A DNA stretch of 64,000 nucleotides from Caldicellulosiruptor acetigenus (GCF_026914305.1 NZ_CP113866.1:2291001-2355000); one strand, 5' to 3'; shown: positions 41,145 through 50,704, counted from the stretch's first letter. Translations and numbers: made by a program. Notes: generated by a model from the letters alone, not told the origin.

Positions 41145-42134
41145 ATGTATGTAGCAGATTCGAACAGATACAATAACATGTTATACTTGCGATGTGGAAA
41201 GAGCGGACTCAAACTTTCGGCAATCTCTCTTGGCCTTTGGCACAACTTTGGCTACAACGACCCATTTGACAACATGCGAAGAATTGTTTTGAGGGCTTTT
41301 GACCTTGGAATCACATACTTTGATTTGGCAAACAACTATGGTCCCCCACCAGGTGCGGCTGAAGAAAACTTTGGAAGGATTTTTAAATTTGACCTAAAAC
41401 CTTACAGAGACCAGATTATTGTTGCAACAAAAGCAGGATACACAATGTGGGAAGGTCCTTACGGCGACTGGGGCTCAAAAAAATACCTTCTCGCAAGCTT
41501 GGACCAAAGCTTAAAAAGAATGAACCTTGACTATGTTGATATCTTCTACTCTCACAGGCCTGATCCTGAAACGCCAATTGAAGAGACAATGGAAGCTTTG
41601 TATCAGGCAGTCCATAGTGGAAAAGCCTTATATGCTGGGATATCAAATTATAATCCTGAACAAACCAAACTGGCGTATTCAGCTGCCAAGCAAATGGGAT
41701 TAAAACTCATTGTAAATCAAGTTCGATACAATATGTTTGCAAGAGATGTTGAAAATGGTCTATTTGATACATTAAATGAGCTTGGCATGGGAGCTGTGAT
41801 ATATTCTCCTCTTGCTCAAGGGCTTCTTACAGAGCGTTATCTGGATGGAATTCCTGAGGATTCAAGAGTAAGAAAATCGGGCGTATTCTTAAAAGAAAGT
41901 GATATAACTCCTGAGAGAATCGAAAAAGTTAAAAAGTTATCTGAAATTGCAAAAAGGCGCGGGCAGACAGTTTCACAGCTTGCACTTTCGTGGATTTTGC
42001 GAAATAAAGTTGTAGCTTCAGTAATTGTTGGTGCAAGCAAAGTGTCTCAGATTGAAGATAATGTGGGTTGTATCAATAATCTTGAGTTTTCAGAAGAAGA
42101 ATTAAAAGAAATTGAAGAAATTCTAAAAGGGTAA
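41145..42134 (+). CDS. Aldo/keto reductase (YghZ-like)
   Basis: A 329-residue TIM-barrel NADPH reductase, start 11 bases after AAAGGAG. Catalytic-region motifs include FDLANNYGPPPGAAEENFG (Asp, Tyr) and VDIFYSHRPDPETPIEETM. The C-terminal SQLALSWILRN...VASVIVGASKVSQIEDN site binds NADP phosphate. The PPGxAE element is typical of the YghZ/L-glyceraldehyde 3-phosphate reductase group, which detoxifies methylglyoxal and related aldehydes. An IS1182-type element lies 2-3 bp after its stop codon but leaves it intact. Confidence 0.9.
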   Translation: MYVADSNRYNNMLYLRCGKSGLKLSAISLGLWHNFGYNDPFDNMRRIVLRAFDLGITYFDLANNYGPPPGAAEENFGRIFKFDLKPYRDQIIVATKAGYTMWEGPYGDWGSKKYLLASLDQSLKRMNLDYVDIFYSHRPDPETPIEETMEALYQAVHSGKALYAGISNYNPEQTKLAYSAAKQMGLKLIVNQVRYNMFARDVENGLFDTLNELGMGAVIYSPLAQGLLTERYLDGIPEDSRVRKSGVFLKESDITPERIEKVKKLSEIAKRRGQTVSQLALSWILRNKVVASVIVGASKVSQIEDNVGCINNLEFSEEELKEIEEILKG

Positions 42135-43831
42135 TAAAAAAGGGGCTGTCCCAAAACAATAATTTTTAATAACCAAAAAGGACGTTTTGTGGTATTAAAT
42201 ACCAATATTAAGTTATAAAGCAAATAAAAAGAGGGTTGGGCGACAGTTTTACCCCAACCCTCTATCATTATCTTTGCTAATTTTTCTATGTTATAGGCAA
42301 TACAAACCAAACCCCACTCAAGCTTTACACCCTTTAAGCCCCTGAGCAGGAATCTCCTAAATCCTTTATTGTTCTTTATTATCCCAAATACTGTCTCAAC
42401 TTCTACCTTCCTTTTATTGTAAATCTCTTTGCCTTCTTCACTCAATAGTCTTTGCCTTACCTCTTCCTTCAATTTTTCTAACCTTGGTCTTACACTAAAT
42501 CTCTTCTTCCATCTTCTACCTTTATAACATTTTTCTCTGTGTTCACAGCCATTGCAAATCTCTTCGCATTGATATACCTTCTCATAGCTTACAAATCCTC
42601 TCTCATTTACACTTATCTTCGGATACAAATATTTAACCTTCTTACCCGCAGGACAAATATAGGCATCTTCTTCAGCTATGTACTCCCAGTTCTTTACATT
42701 AAAAATATCCTTCTTAAATCTTCTTGTCTGCTCCAAGTCAAATGTGTTATACTTAATATAGCTATTTATGCCACATTCTTTCAGATGAAGATAATTTTCT
42801 TCAGACCCATAGCCACTGTCTGCTACAACATTCTTGGGTGTGAATCCCATCATCTTCTTCACAGCCTCAAGATGTTCTTTTAAGCAGACAGTATCTGTGG
42901 GACTTTGGTGGATGCTAAAACCTATTACAAATCGGTTCTGTGTGCCGATTTGAACATTATATCCAGGTTTTAGCATCCCATTTTTCATATGGTCATCCTT
43001 CATCCTCATGAATGTGGCATCATTGTCTGTCTTAGAGAAACTGTTCCTGCCGTTTAAAATTGTCTCATAATTCTCATACTTTTTGAGTCTGAAAACGCAA
43101 TCATTTTTCAATACCTTTACCAATTTCTTTACTCTTTTTTCTTTTCTCTTACTTTTAAACTCAGCTTCCTCAAGTCTTTGATTTATTTGCTCAATTTTTT
43201 CTTCTAACTGCTTGCTATCATAGTCAGCTTCCAATTTTACATTTAAATCTCCTAATGCTTTATCTTCCTCTTCATTTATTCTTTCAATTTCTTCAAGAGT
43301 GTTTTTTACTTTTTCTCTCAGTTTCTTTTCGAAAGTTTTTGTGCTTTTAGCCCAAACAAAAGAATACTTGTTTGCATTAGCTTCAACTTTTGTCCCATCA
43401 AGATAGTAATAGTCGAAGTTTACATATCCTAACTCTATAAGGAGTTTAACCACCTCGGCAAAGATATTTTCAATTGCATCCCCCAAAATTTCTTTTCTAA
43501 ATCTGTTGATAGTCCTAAAATCAGGAGCTTGATATTTTGAGAGCCACATAAAAGTAATGTTTTCACGTAAAGCCCGAGCTATTTTTCTTGATGAATAAAT
43601 ACCTTGTATGTAAGCATAGATTAAAACTTTTAATAACATCAGTGGATGGTAACTACTTGTACCACCACCTTTGTACTTTTCCATTACGGTTGATATATCT
43701 ATCTTATCAATGATTTTATCAATTATTCTGACCAAATGATTTTGAGGTATAAAAGCTTCTGGGTCGATAGGCATTAAATATTGGTATGGGTTGTAATTTT
43801 TGAAGACAACTTTATCATGTTTACGAGCCAC
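42047..43831 (-). CDS. IS1182-family transposase, runs out of the element
   Basis: A 594-codon frame starting at a GTG 6 bases after GAGGTGAT. An N-terminal DUF772-like domain (YKGGGTSSYHPLMLLKVLIYAYIQGIYSSRKIARAL spans it), the Asp in YYYLDGTKVEANANKY, VVADSGYGSEENYL and the Glu in KRKVEVETVFGIIK give a DDE transposase. The Cys cluster CNGCEHREKCYKG is typical of the family. No stop lies within the element in this frame: translation passes through the left terminal repeat and 88 bp into the antisense strand of the reductase gene. The native protein may end in whatever the target supplies. Confidence 0.88.
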   Translation of the reverse strand: MARKHDKVVFKNYNPYQYLMPIDPEAFIPQNHLVRIIDKIIDKIDISTVMEKYKGGGTSSYHPLMLLKVLIYAYIQGIYSSRKIARALRENITFMWLSKYQAPDFRTINRFRKEILGDAIENIFAEVVKLLIELGYVNFDYYYLDGTKVEANANKYSFVWAKSTKTFEKKLREKVKNTLEEIERINEEEDKALGDLNVKLEADYDSKQLEEKIEQINQRLEEAEFKSKRKEKRVKKLVKVLKNDCVFRLKKYENYETILNGRNSFSKTDNDATFMRMKDDHMKNGMLKPGYNVQIGTQNRFVIGFSIHQSPTDTVCLKEHLEAVKKMMGFTPKNVVADSGYGSEENYLHLKECGINSYIKYNTFDLEQTRRFKKDIFNVKNWEYIAEEDAYICPAGKKVKYLYPKISVNERGFVSYEKVYQCEEICNGCEHREKCYKGRRWKKRFSVRPRLEKLKEEVRQRLLSEEGKEIYNKRKVEVETVFGIIKNNKGFRRFLLRGLKGVKLEWGLVCIAYNIEKLAKIMIEGWGKTVAQPSFYLLYNLILVFNTTKRPFWLLKIIVLGQPLFYYPFRISSISFNSSSENSRLLIQPTLSSI

Positions 43832-43946
43832 TGGTATATCACCTCATGTTATCATTTTTTATATATTATATCAAAAATATATCACTATGTCAAAAATACA
43901 AAATTAAAGAGGCTGTCCATTCGTCTTTTTGGACAGCCCCTTTTTA
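42135..43946. mobile_element. IS1182-family insertion sequence
   Basis: About 1.81 kb. Imperfect terminal inverted repeats read ATAAAAAAGGGGCTGTCC on the left (from about 42134) and, inverted, ATAAAAAGGGGCTGTCC on the right (ending about 43946). A hairpin at the right end (GGCTGTCC with GGACAGCC, 43911-43938) may also terminate transcription entering from the chromosome. Exact ends and target duplication cannot be set because the flanks are T- and A-rich. Confidence 0.82.
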
Positions 43947-44039
43947 TCTTTTTAATATCCTTTTCATTTTGATATCTTGCAGCATTTAAGTAAACATCAG
44001 GTTATGAATAGTGTTAAAAGTATTAAAAACTATTTAAAA

Positions 44040-44180
44040 TTTTATTAAACACTATTCTTTGTTAGGCTACATTCAGCCTAACTGGGTGTAACCCCACACC
44101 CTCTATCCCCTCTGCAAATGCTTCGGGGAATACTTTCTTTATAATGTTATATGCGCTGTTTACATCAGCATTTATTAATA
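44040..44180 (-). ncRNA. Putative right-end guide (omega/re) RNA of TnpB
   Basis: The 3' end of tnpB and the following bases form two hairpins on the minus strand: GGTGT/ACACC around AACCCC-complement (44085-44100) and GTTAGGCT/AGCCTAAC (44061-44082), the latter containing the tnpB stop. TnpB guide RNAs overlap the 3' coding end and run past the element boundary into a guide. The 5' end is a guess, and the exact boundary and guide are unknown. Confidence 0.45.
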
Positions 44181-45258
44181 TTCCTTTGTTGCTTCTAAAT
44201 AGCCCTCTTCTTATCCTGCGGCTTGGGTCATAGTTTTCTTTGCCCACTTCCTCTCCATCTAAAAAACTGCAGCCACTGGTGTAACTCTCTTCTACAACTA
44301 TGAAATTTATTCCTTCTTCTTCGCATTTGTACTTGAGCATTCCTATGAATTGATAATAAGGAATATTCACAAAAATTTGATTGTTTACTTTTCCTAACTC
44401 TATTTCCTGCTTCCAGTTTGGATTATATCCAACTACAAGGGTGTCTATTTCGTATTCTTTACACCAATTGACTATAAAACGGCTTGCCTTGTGCATGAAA
44501 TCCTTAATCTTGTTGTTTCTCTTTAAAGTCAACTTCTCTATTCTTCTGCTACTGCCTCTGTTGCCTACATAACTCATCAATTCTGCTTTCCTCTTGTTGT
44601 AATATTGATTTATTGACTTAATAACTCTGCCATTAATAACAATAGGCTTTATGCCTATGTTATTTACCAAAGTTACAAAGTTATTAAGTCCTAAGTCTAT
44701 ACCTGCTATCCTCTTTGAAGGTTTTTTTGTTTCAGCTATCTCTTTTTCATAAACTATTTCAATAACATAAACACTTCCTTTTGGAATTACTCTCACTTCT
44801 TTTAATCTGTTTTCCACTCTTGTTTTGAGCTTTAAATCTGTTTTGGGAAAAGATAAATATCCATCTTTGATTTTGCACTGTTGATTAGTAAATACAGCTA
44901 TACTCCTGCCGTCTTTTTTCTTATACTTTGGCAGTTTAGGCCTACCTAAGAATTTATCTTTATCTTTATTCCATTCTTCTATAGCTCTAAAAAATGCTTT
45001 CCAATTTCTTTCAAGAAGTCTTAAGATTTGCTGTGATGTTTGTGCTGGCAAGTTTCTATAAGTCTCATGTTCTTTTAACACTTTATCAAGTTCTCTGTAT
45101 CTTATCCATCTGTCGTTGTTTATAAATTCCTGTCTTACAATATAGTTAGCATAATTATATAAGTTTTTTGCTGCAAAGCATGTTTCATCACAATAATTCC
45201 ACAATTCATGATTTCTATTTATCTGTATTCTCTCCACTCTCTTGATTATTATCTTCAA
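44062..45258 (-). CDS. tnpB: TnpB RNA-guided nuclease (IS607-associated)
   Basis: A 398-residue TnpB. The RuvC-like nuclease residues are Asp in GIDLGLNNF (about 200), Glu in VVEESYTSG (about 325) and Asp in NADVNSAYN (about 366). The usual zinc ribbon CxxC...CxxC between the last two is absent; the segment has one Cys and Asp/Arg-rich sequence. The N-terminal WED/REC-like region is complete (begins MKIIIKRVERIQINRNHELW). TnpB proteins use an RNA from the element's right end to cut DNA and help retain the transposon. The stop codon lies in a hairpin typical of that RNA. Confidence 0.88.
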   Translation of the reverse strand: MKIIIKRVERIQINRNHELWNYCDETCFAAKNLYNYANYIVRQEFINNDRWIRYRELDKVLKEHETYRNLPAQTSQQILRLLERNWKAFFRAIEEWNKDKDKFLGRPKLPKYKKKDGRSIAVFTNQQCKIKDGYLSFPKTDLKLKTRVENRLKEVRVIPKGSVYVIEIVYEKEIAETKKPSKRIAGIDLGLNNFVTLVNNIGIKPIVINGRVIKSINQYYNKRKAELMSYVGNRGSSRRIEKLTLKRNNKIKDFMHKASRFIVNWCKEYEIDTLVVGYNPNWKQEIELGKVNNQIFVNIPYYQFIGMLKYKCEEEGINFIVVEESYTSGCSFLDGEEVGKENYDPSRRIRRGLFRSNKGILINADVNSAYNIIKKVFPEAFAEGIEGVGLHPVRLNVA

Positions 45259-45495
45259 ACACCTCGCTTTCTAAAAGCTTTCTTATTTTTTGCATTTTTC
45301 TTTTGCTATAAAATTTCATACTGTAACAGTGCAGTAAACTTATAATTTCTTCAATTATCTTTTGTATACGTCTTCTTCATTATAATCATAAAATCCATTT
45401 GACATAACTGTTACTCTTATTTTTCCTTCTTTTACGTATTTAGTTAGCGTCGGTCTTGAAATTTTTAATAATTTTAGAACCTCTTTTGCTTTCAT
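45215..45495 (-). pseudogene. IS607 serine recombinase TnpA, catalytic core deleted
   Basis: The start (45495) gives MKAKEVLKLLKISRPTLTKY and on to NGFYDYNEEDVYK, the MerR-like DNA-binding domain of IS607 TnpA, then a stop at 45355. In a neighbouring frame, reading continues from about 45360 as EEIISLLHCYSMKFYSKRKMQKIRK to a stop at 45215, matching the C-terminal helix of the same family and overlapping the tnpB start. The roughly 120-residue serine recombinase domain between them is missing, so an internal deletion has inactivated the gene. Confidence 0.72.
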
Positions 45496-45681
45496 ATTTG
45501 TATCAACCACAAATGTTATAGCATAATCACAAAGCAAAGTAAACATACTTTATTAAAAACTTTAACATGTTTAAAACCATTTATTATTTTTTGTCACCAC
45601 AGCAAATAGCTTAGATGATTTTGTTGAAACATGAATACTGTTAAACACGCTTGAAGCCCCCTGCTGAACATCGGCTGTATT

Positions 45682-46347
45682 TTATTTATCTTTAATTTGC
45701 AATTCAATAGAGTCCCTTTCAGCACCATATCCACTTCGATAACATATTAATCCTTTATTCTTCTCCCAAATAAATGTTTCATAATATCCTGTCTCAACTT
45801 GATTGTTATACGCATGATATTCCCTTTTATCCCTTTCAACCCTCAAATACCTATGCCACCCACGCTCGTTTTCACTTAACGAATCTTTTATTTCTTTGTC
45901 TTGGCAAACAATTACACTATCATTCGGCAATTCTTCTCTTGTCTTTAACTTACTTAGATTTTCTTTGGTTGGGTCTATCTTATATATTTTATCTTTCTGC
46001 ACGTAAAAATAACCTAAACTCAAACGTTCATCTGGAATACCCTCAATAGGTTCAAGTTTCAATTCATATAACTCGCCGTACTTAAGATTAGCCTTTTTAA
46101 TAATATTCAATTTTACATTTTTTTCAACAAGATCATCAAACAAAAACTTTCCTTTATACTCTACCTTTGAAATACTTTCTTTGAAGAAAAATGGATTTTT
46201 TTCTGCATTGTAAGTAACTTTTTTGCTTGAGGTTATATTAAATTGGAATGATGATTTGAAATTAGTTTCTGAAATATTACTAAATTTTGCACACCCAGAA
46301 AAAAATATAATTCCAATTGTTAATATCATGATTAAATACTTTTTCAT
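45682..46347 (-). CDS. Hypothetical lipoprotein
   Basis: A 221-residue protein, GTGAGG 5 bases before ATG. A type II signal peptide is clear (KKYLIMILTIGIIFFSGC with lipobox FSGC, Cys19). The mature part is beta-rich and charged (for example GELYELKLEPIEGIPDERLSLGYFYVQKDKIYKI, and a C-terminal ETFIWEKNKGLICYRSGYG). It is anchored outside the membrane. No family is recognised. It sits between an IS607 element and a broken glycosyltransferase. Confidence 0.65.
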   Translation of the reverse strand: MKKYLIMILTIGIIFFSGCAKFSNISETNFKSSFQFNITSSKKVTYNAEKNPFFFKESISKVEYKGKFLFDDLVEKNVKLNIIKKANLKYGELYELKLEPIEGIPDERLSLGYFYVQKDKIYKIDPTKENLSKLKTREELPNDSVIVCQDKEIKDSLSENERGWHRYLRVERDKREYHAYNNQVETGYYETFIWEKNKGLICYRSGYGAERDSIELQIKDK

Positions 46348-46372
46348 AAAAACCTCACTAACTCCTCATTTG

Positions 46373-47088
46373 CTAATTTAATAATTCATTAAACAATTTC
46401 CTGTATTCATTTGCCATCTTCTCTGCACTAAACATCTTGACCCTCTCGGTTAGCCTACTTACCTCTCTCTCCACTACATCTACAAAATCTTTTTGAAACC
46501 TTTTAATACATTCAGTCAGTCTCCCTCTATCATATGGATCAAAAACATACCGATACTCACATCCTACTACCTCATATATCCCTCCTCTGCAACTACTAAT
46601 TACTGGTGTACCTAATTTCCCTGCCTCTAAAACTACATACCCAAACGGCTCATATAACGATGGCACTATTAATGCATCTATTGCCTATCTTTTTTAACTT
46701 CACCTGGCGTCATATCTATTCCATTGTATATAACCCTTGTCTTGCTATCATATCGGGGATACAATCTAATCAACTTTTCCCTTTCACAATTGGATACACA
46801 TACTAAAATATCTGCCACTTTGCTAAGCCTTTCAAAACTCCTTTGTACCTCAATATGCCCCCCAAATGGATTGTCTAAAAAATATGGTTCAGGGGTCGGA
46901 ACAGAATGTATCACATATACTATCTTCTTATCCTCAAATACTCCACTATCCATTAAGTAATCTAACCCATGAAAGTGAATTACTCCTATATCAAACTCAA
47001 ATCTACTTAACTTCTCTATCTCCCTATAGTCAATGGCTAATATATCTCTATCTCCAGGATATCTTCTTGTAAATGATAAAATAAAAAT
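46373..47088 (-). pseudogene. GT4 glycosyltransferase pseudogene, 3' part
   Basis: The middle (47088-46678) reads FILSFTRRYPGDRDILAID, VIHFHGLDYL, VIHSVPTPEPYFLDNPFGGH, and ends [18 protein letters not shown]. After a frame change the rest (46671-46373) reads [30 protein letters not shown]... to the C-terminus. About 100-150 residues of the second GT-B domain, including the nucleotide-sugar motif region, are missing near 46675. The 5' part is separated by two insertion elements (see 50502-50704). The gene is dead. Confidence 0.85.
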
Positions 47089-48944
47089 GGTTCTTTCCGA
47101 AGTCAGTTGAATAAATTTTATTTTTCGGCTATAATGAAAGGACTATTAGATCAAAGGAGAAATCAATACAATGGAGTCAATTATAAACCTGTTAGATAAT
47201 AATCTTGTCATGGAGAAATACGAAATAATTGATGATACAATTTACATCTATGTTAAATCTAAAAATTCACAAGCTACGTGTCCTTATTGCAATCAAAGTT
47301 CTAATAAAATACATTCTTACTATTCGAGAAGTTTTCAAGATCTTCCAATACAAGATAAAAAAGTTGTTATAGTTCTCAAGAATAGAAAATTCTTTTGTAA
47401 AAATCCTGTGTGCAGTAAAAAAACATTTGCTGAAAGATTTCAATTTATCTCTGATAACGCAAAAAGAACTAAAAGACTTGAAGATGAAATATTAAACATT
47501 TCAATGAATATAAGTTCTGTAGCTGCGTCAAAGATATTAAGGAGAAACATTGCAAACATAAGTAAGAGCACAATTTGTGAAATGATAAAAAAAAAGCAAT
47601 TCTAATTGATAGAGATACAGTTAAAAGAGTCTGTATTGACGATTTTGCCCTAAAGCGCAGGGAGAAATATGCAACAGTAATGATAGATATTGAAAGCAGG
47701 AAGGTTATTGATATTTTAAATTCCAGAGACTACGACGATGTAAAACAATGGTTGGAAGAATATCCAAATATAGAGGTTGTATGTAGAGATGGTTCTGTAA
47801 CTTATTCTAAAGCAATAAAAGATTCACATTGTGAAGCAATTCAAATAAGTGATAGATTTCATTTATTAAAAAATTTAACCGATTATTGCAGAGAATATAT
47901 AAAAAGAGAGATTAAAAATAAGATAAAAATAGAAATGCCAACAGTAAGGGAAGCAGAAACAAAATATTCAACTGAGACAAAGATGAAATACCATTATAAG
48001 ACAAAATGGGAATTAATACTTGCTGTGAAAGAGATGATTTCGAATGGTTGTACAATAAATGAAGTATGTAGAGTTTTAGGACTTGGGAATAAAACTGTTA
48101 TAAAGTATTCAAAAATAAATGAGAGCGAAAAAGAAAAATATGACAAGGAGCCGATTGGGAAATCGAAGCAGGAAAATATTTGTAAACGAAAGGAAGAATT
48201 AATTGAACAGGCCAAATTGCTTAGAAGGAAAGGATATAGCATTACTGGGATATCGAGAGAATTAGGTTTAGATCGAAAAACAGTAAAAAAATATCTTGAA
48301 TCAGATGGTAGATTTAATCATGCATCGAAAGGAAGAAAATTTAAAAGTAAGTTAGACAATTATAAAGAATGCATTTTAGAACTTTTTTCAAAGGGATATA
48401 GTGGCGCAAGAATATTTGAAAAGATAAAGCAAATGGGATACGATGGTTCATATTCGTTAGTAAGATACTTTATTGCTAATACGAATAAAGAAATGATATT
48501 TTTAGAAGATAGAAGTGAGACAATTAAGATAGTCGAGAGAAAGAGTCTGATAAGTTTGCTTTATAGAGGGATAGAAGAAGAAAAAGCCATAACAGGTGAG
48601 GAATTGGAAAAAGTAATGGAGATTTATCCCCAATTAAAGATAATCTACCGATTAGTCAAGCAGTTTAAAGAAATCCTATTGAAAAAAGAAGTGTTTAAGG
48701 TAGAGCAGTGGCTTAAAGAGAGTGAAGAGTTAGATATTCCCGAGTTGAATAGTTTTGTGTCAGGGGTAAAGAGAGATTATGAAGCTGTAAGAAATTGTAT
48801 TATGTATGAATACAGTAACGGCTTAGCAGAGGGGATTATAAATAAGATAAAAGTTATTAAGAGAATTATGTATGGTCGCTGTAGTTTTGAAATGTTAAGA
48901 AGTAAGGTTTTATTATTTAATTTCAACTAAGTTAGGAAAGAACC
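47089..48944. mobile_element. ISL3-family insertion sequence
   Basis: A 1,856-bp element. The left terminal repeat GGTTCTTTCCGAAGTCAG and the right one, inverted, GGTTCTTTCCTAACTTAG match at 14 of 18 positions and continue with TTGA. It lies inside the glycosyltransferase gene. The expected 8-bp target duplication is not seen: the flanks are ATAAAAAT and ATTTTGAG. Confidence 0.88.
47171..48930 (+). CDS. ISL3 transposase split by an A9 frameshift
   Basis: Two frames together encode one transposase. The first (47171-47605) has the N-terminal zinc ribbon ATCPYCNQSS...CKNPVCSKKTF and an HTH region. Nine A (47588-47596) followed by G shift it to a stop. The second continues as AILIDRDTVKRVCIDDFALKRREKYATVMIDIESRK, with the first catalytic Asp, then VVCRDGSVTYSKAI (second Asp) and NGLAEGIINKIKVIKRIMYGR (Glu), ending at 48930. 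The break may be a mutation or programmed slippage on AAAAAAG. The second frame has ATG codons but no good ribosome site. Confidence 0.85.
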
Positions 48945-48951
48945 ATTTTGA

Positions 48952-50501
48952 GGGTCTGTAAATAATTTTGTGTATTTAAATTAGGCCAACCTTCTTGGTA
49001 AGAGATCATTCAGATTAACTTGTCTACTTTCTATTTTTTAGTATTACCATTTTAAAAATTTTTATGCATAAATTTTTAAAATCCTGGACAAAATTTAATA
49101 CTGGGTTATAATACTCTGTTTTTTATTTGTTGTTTTAAACTGCTTCCATGGAAGCAGTTTAAAATGCGAACTGGTAATCGCTATCTACTTTATATACTCT
49201 CTCAAACGCTCAGGATACATTATCAAAAGCTGATTTAATATTATATCCCAATTTCTGTACCTCTGTGTCCACTTTCTTACAACATTTTTTGTCGCAAGAT
49301 AAAGCATCTTCTCTAATGCTATATCATTTGGAAACACTGATTTTGTCTTTGTCACTTTCCTAAACTGTCTGTGAATTCCTTCTATGATGTTTGTGGTATA
49401 AATTATCTTCCTTATCTCTGGGGGAAACTTAAAAAACGATATCAGTGAATCCCAGTTGTTTTCCCAGCTTCTGAACGCATAAGGATACTGTTTCCCCCAC
49501 TTTTCTCTTACCTGATAAAAATTCTCCAGCGCTTCTTCTTCATTAGTTGCCTGATACACTTTCTTAAAATCCTTTGAAAATTCTTTTATATGCTTGTATG
49601 AAACATATTTGAACGAATTTCTTAGTTGATGAATAATACACCTTTGAACATCGCTTTTAGGGAATACTGCTTCTATTGCTTCCTTTAAACCTGTCAAGCC
49701 GTCAACACAAAACAGTAGTACCTCTTCTACTCCTCTTGTTTTCAAGTCATTCAAAACACCCAACCAGAATTTAGAGCTTTCACTCTCTCCAATCCATATC
49801 CCTAAAACATCCTTATATCCTTCAATGTTAATACCTAAAACAACATAGGCAGCTTTATTTACAATTTTACCCTCATCTTTTATCTTGTAATGAATCGCGT
49901 CCATGAAAATAAACGGATATATCTTTTCCAAAGGTCTATTTTGCCATTCTCTTATCTCAGGAATAATTTTCTCTGTAATTTTGCTAACCATTTCGCTAGA
50001 TATTTCAATACCATAAATATCTTTAATTTGCTCATGAATGTCTCGTGTTGTCATTCCTCTTGAATACAGGGCTATAATTTTGTTTTCAATCTCTGAAATA
50101 TCTCTTTTGTACTTAGGAATTATCTTGGGTTCAAATTCGCCTTCTCTATCCCTTGGAATATCAAGTTCCATTTCACCAAACTTGGTTTTGACAGTCTTTT
50201 GACTATAACCGTTTCGTGAATTTGTTGTCTGCTTGTTTTTGACATCATATTTTTCGTAACCTAAACTTTCTTCAATTTCTGCTTCTAAAAAGCTTTGTAG
50301 TAAGTCTTTGAATAGATCCTTCAAGCTTTCATAAATGTCGCTTACACTCTGGATGTTATTTTTTCTTATGAATTCGAGTAATTGTTCTTTTGATAAAACA
50401 TTTTCCATAATAAAAGCCTCCCACTTGGTTATTTTTGTTTATATTCTGATTCTTACCAAGAAGGAGGCTATTATACTTTACACAAAATTATTTATAGTCT
50501 C
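48952..50501. mobile_element. IS256-family insertion sequence
   Basis: About 1,550 bp. The ends share an inverted TAAATAATTTTGTGTA core preceded by GGGTCTG on the left and GAGACTA on the right strand, and both carry CTTCTTGGTAAGA inner repeats. ATTTTGA occurs on both sides (48945-48951 and 50502-50508), a likely target duplication. It lies 7 bp from the ISL3 element. Confidence 0.85.
49185..50408 (-). CDS. IS256-family transposase
   Basis: A 407-residue mutator-type transposase, start 8 bases after GGGAGG. The family motifs are IPRDREGEFEPKIIPKY near residues 84-100, FMDAIHYKIKDEGK (first Asp), LFCVDGLTGLKEAIEAVFPKSDVQRCIIHQLRNS (second Asp and CxxH), and TTNIIEGIHRQFRKVTKTK (Glu). The length matches intact IS256 transposases, so the copy may be active. 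Confidence 0.93.
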   Translation of the reverse strand: MENVLSKEQLLEFIRKNNIQSVSDIYESLKDLFKDLLQSFLEAEIEESLGYEKYDVKNKQTTNSRNGYSQKTVKTKFGEMELDIPRDREGEFEPKIIPKYKRDISEIENKIIALYSRGMTTRDIHEQIKDIYGIEISSEMVSKITEKIIPEIREWQNRPLEKIYPFIFMDAIHYKIKDEGKIVNKAAYVVLGINIEGYKDVLGIWIGESESSKFWLGVLNDLKTRGVEEVLLFCVDGLTGLKEAIEAVFPKSDVQRCIIHQLRNSFKYVSYKHIKEFSKDFKKVYQATNEEEALENFYQVREKWGKQYPYAFRSWENNWDSLISFFKFPPEIRKIIYTTNIIEGIHRQFRKVTKTKSVFPNDIALEKMLYLATKNVVRKWTQRYRNWDIILNQLLIMYPERLREYIK

Positions 50502-50704
50502 ATTTTGATATTGACATTTACATATCTTCTTATATCTATTTCATCCAATATGTCCCCATCATAAATATGTACAAACCCCTCATCTGCCTTATGAAACTTA
50601 TATAGCTGTTCTATAAATGTAGCTATTCCACCTATAATATAACCGCCTATCTCATTGGTAAAATGCAATACCTTATACTTGCCCTTAAAACCTATATTCA
50701 ACAT
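50502..50704 (-). pseudogene. GT4 glycosyltransferase pseudogene, 5' part
   Basis: About 67 residues starting MLNIGFKGKYKVLHFTNEIGGYIIGGIATFIEQLY, the GT-B N-terminal Gly-rich loop (GGIxT). It is truncated after VNVNIKM by the IS256 end and continues at 47088. Its start overlaps the upstream 79-residue gene by 20 bp. Confidence 0.82.

Larger units (their letters stand above)
44000..45650. mobile_element. IS607-type element with decayed tnpA
   Basis: The element holds an intact tnpB and, just upstream and overlapping it, remnants of a serine-recombinase tnpA of the IS607 type. IS607 elements lack terminal inverted repeats, so ends are approximate. A 15-bp direct repeat matching at 14 positions (ATGAATAGTGTTAAA at 44004-44018, ATGAATACTGTTAAA at 45631-45645) brackets the unit and may mark its ends. 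It is non-autonomous unless a related TnpA acts in trans. Confidence 0.65.

Noticed and set aside
47089..48944. 8-bp target duplication for the ISL3 element
   Set aside because: Flanks ATAAAAAT and ATTTTGAG are not the same; only AT is shared.
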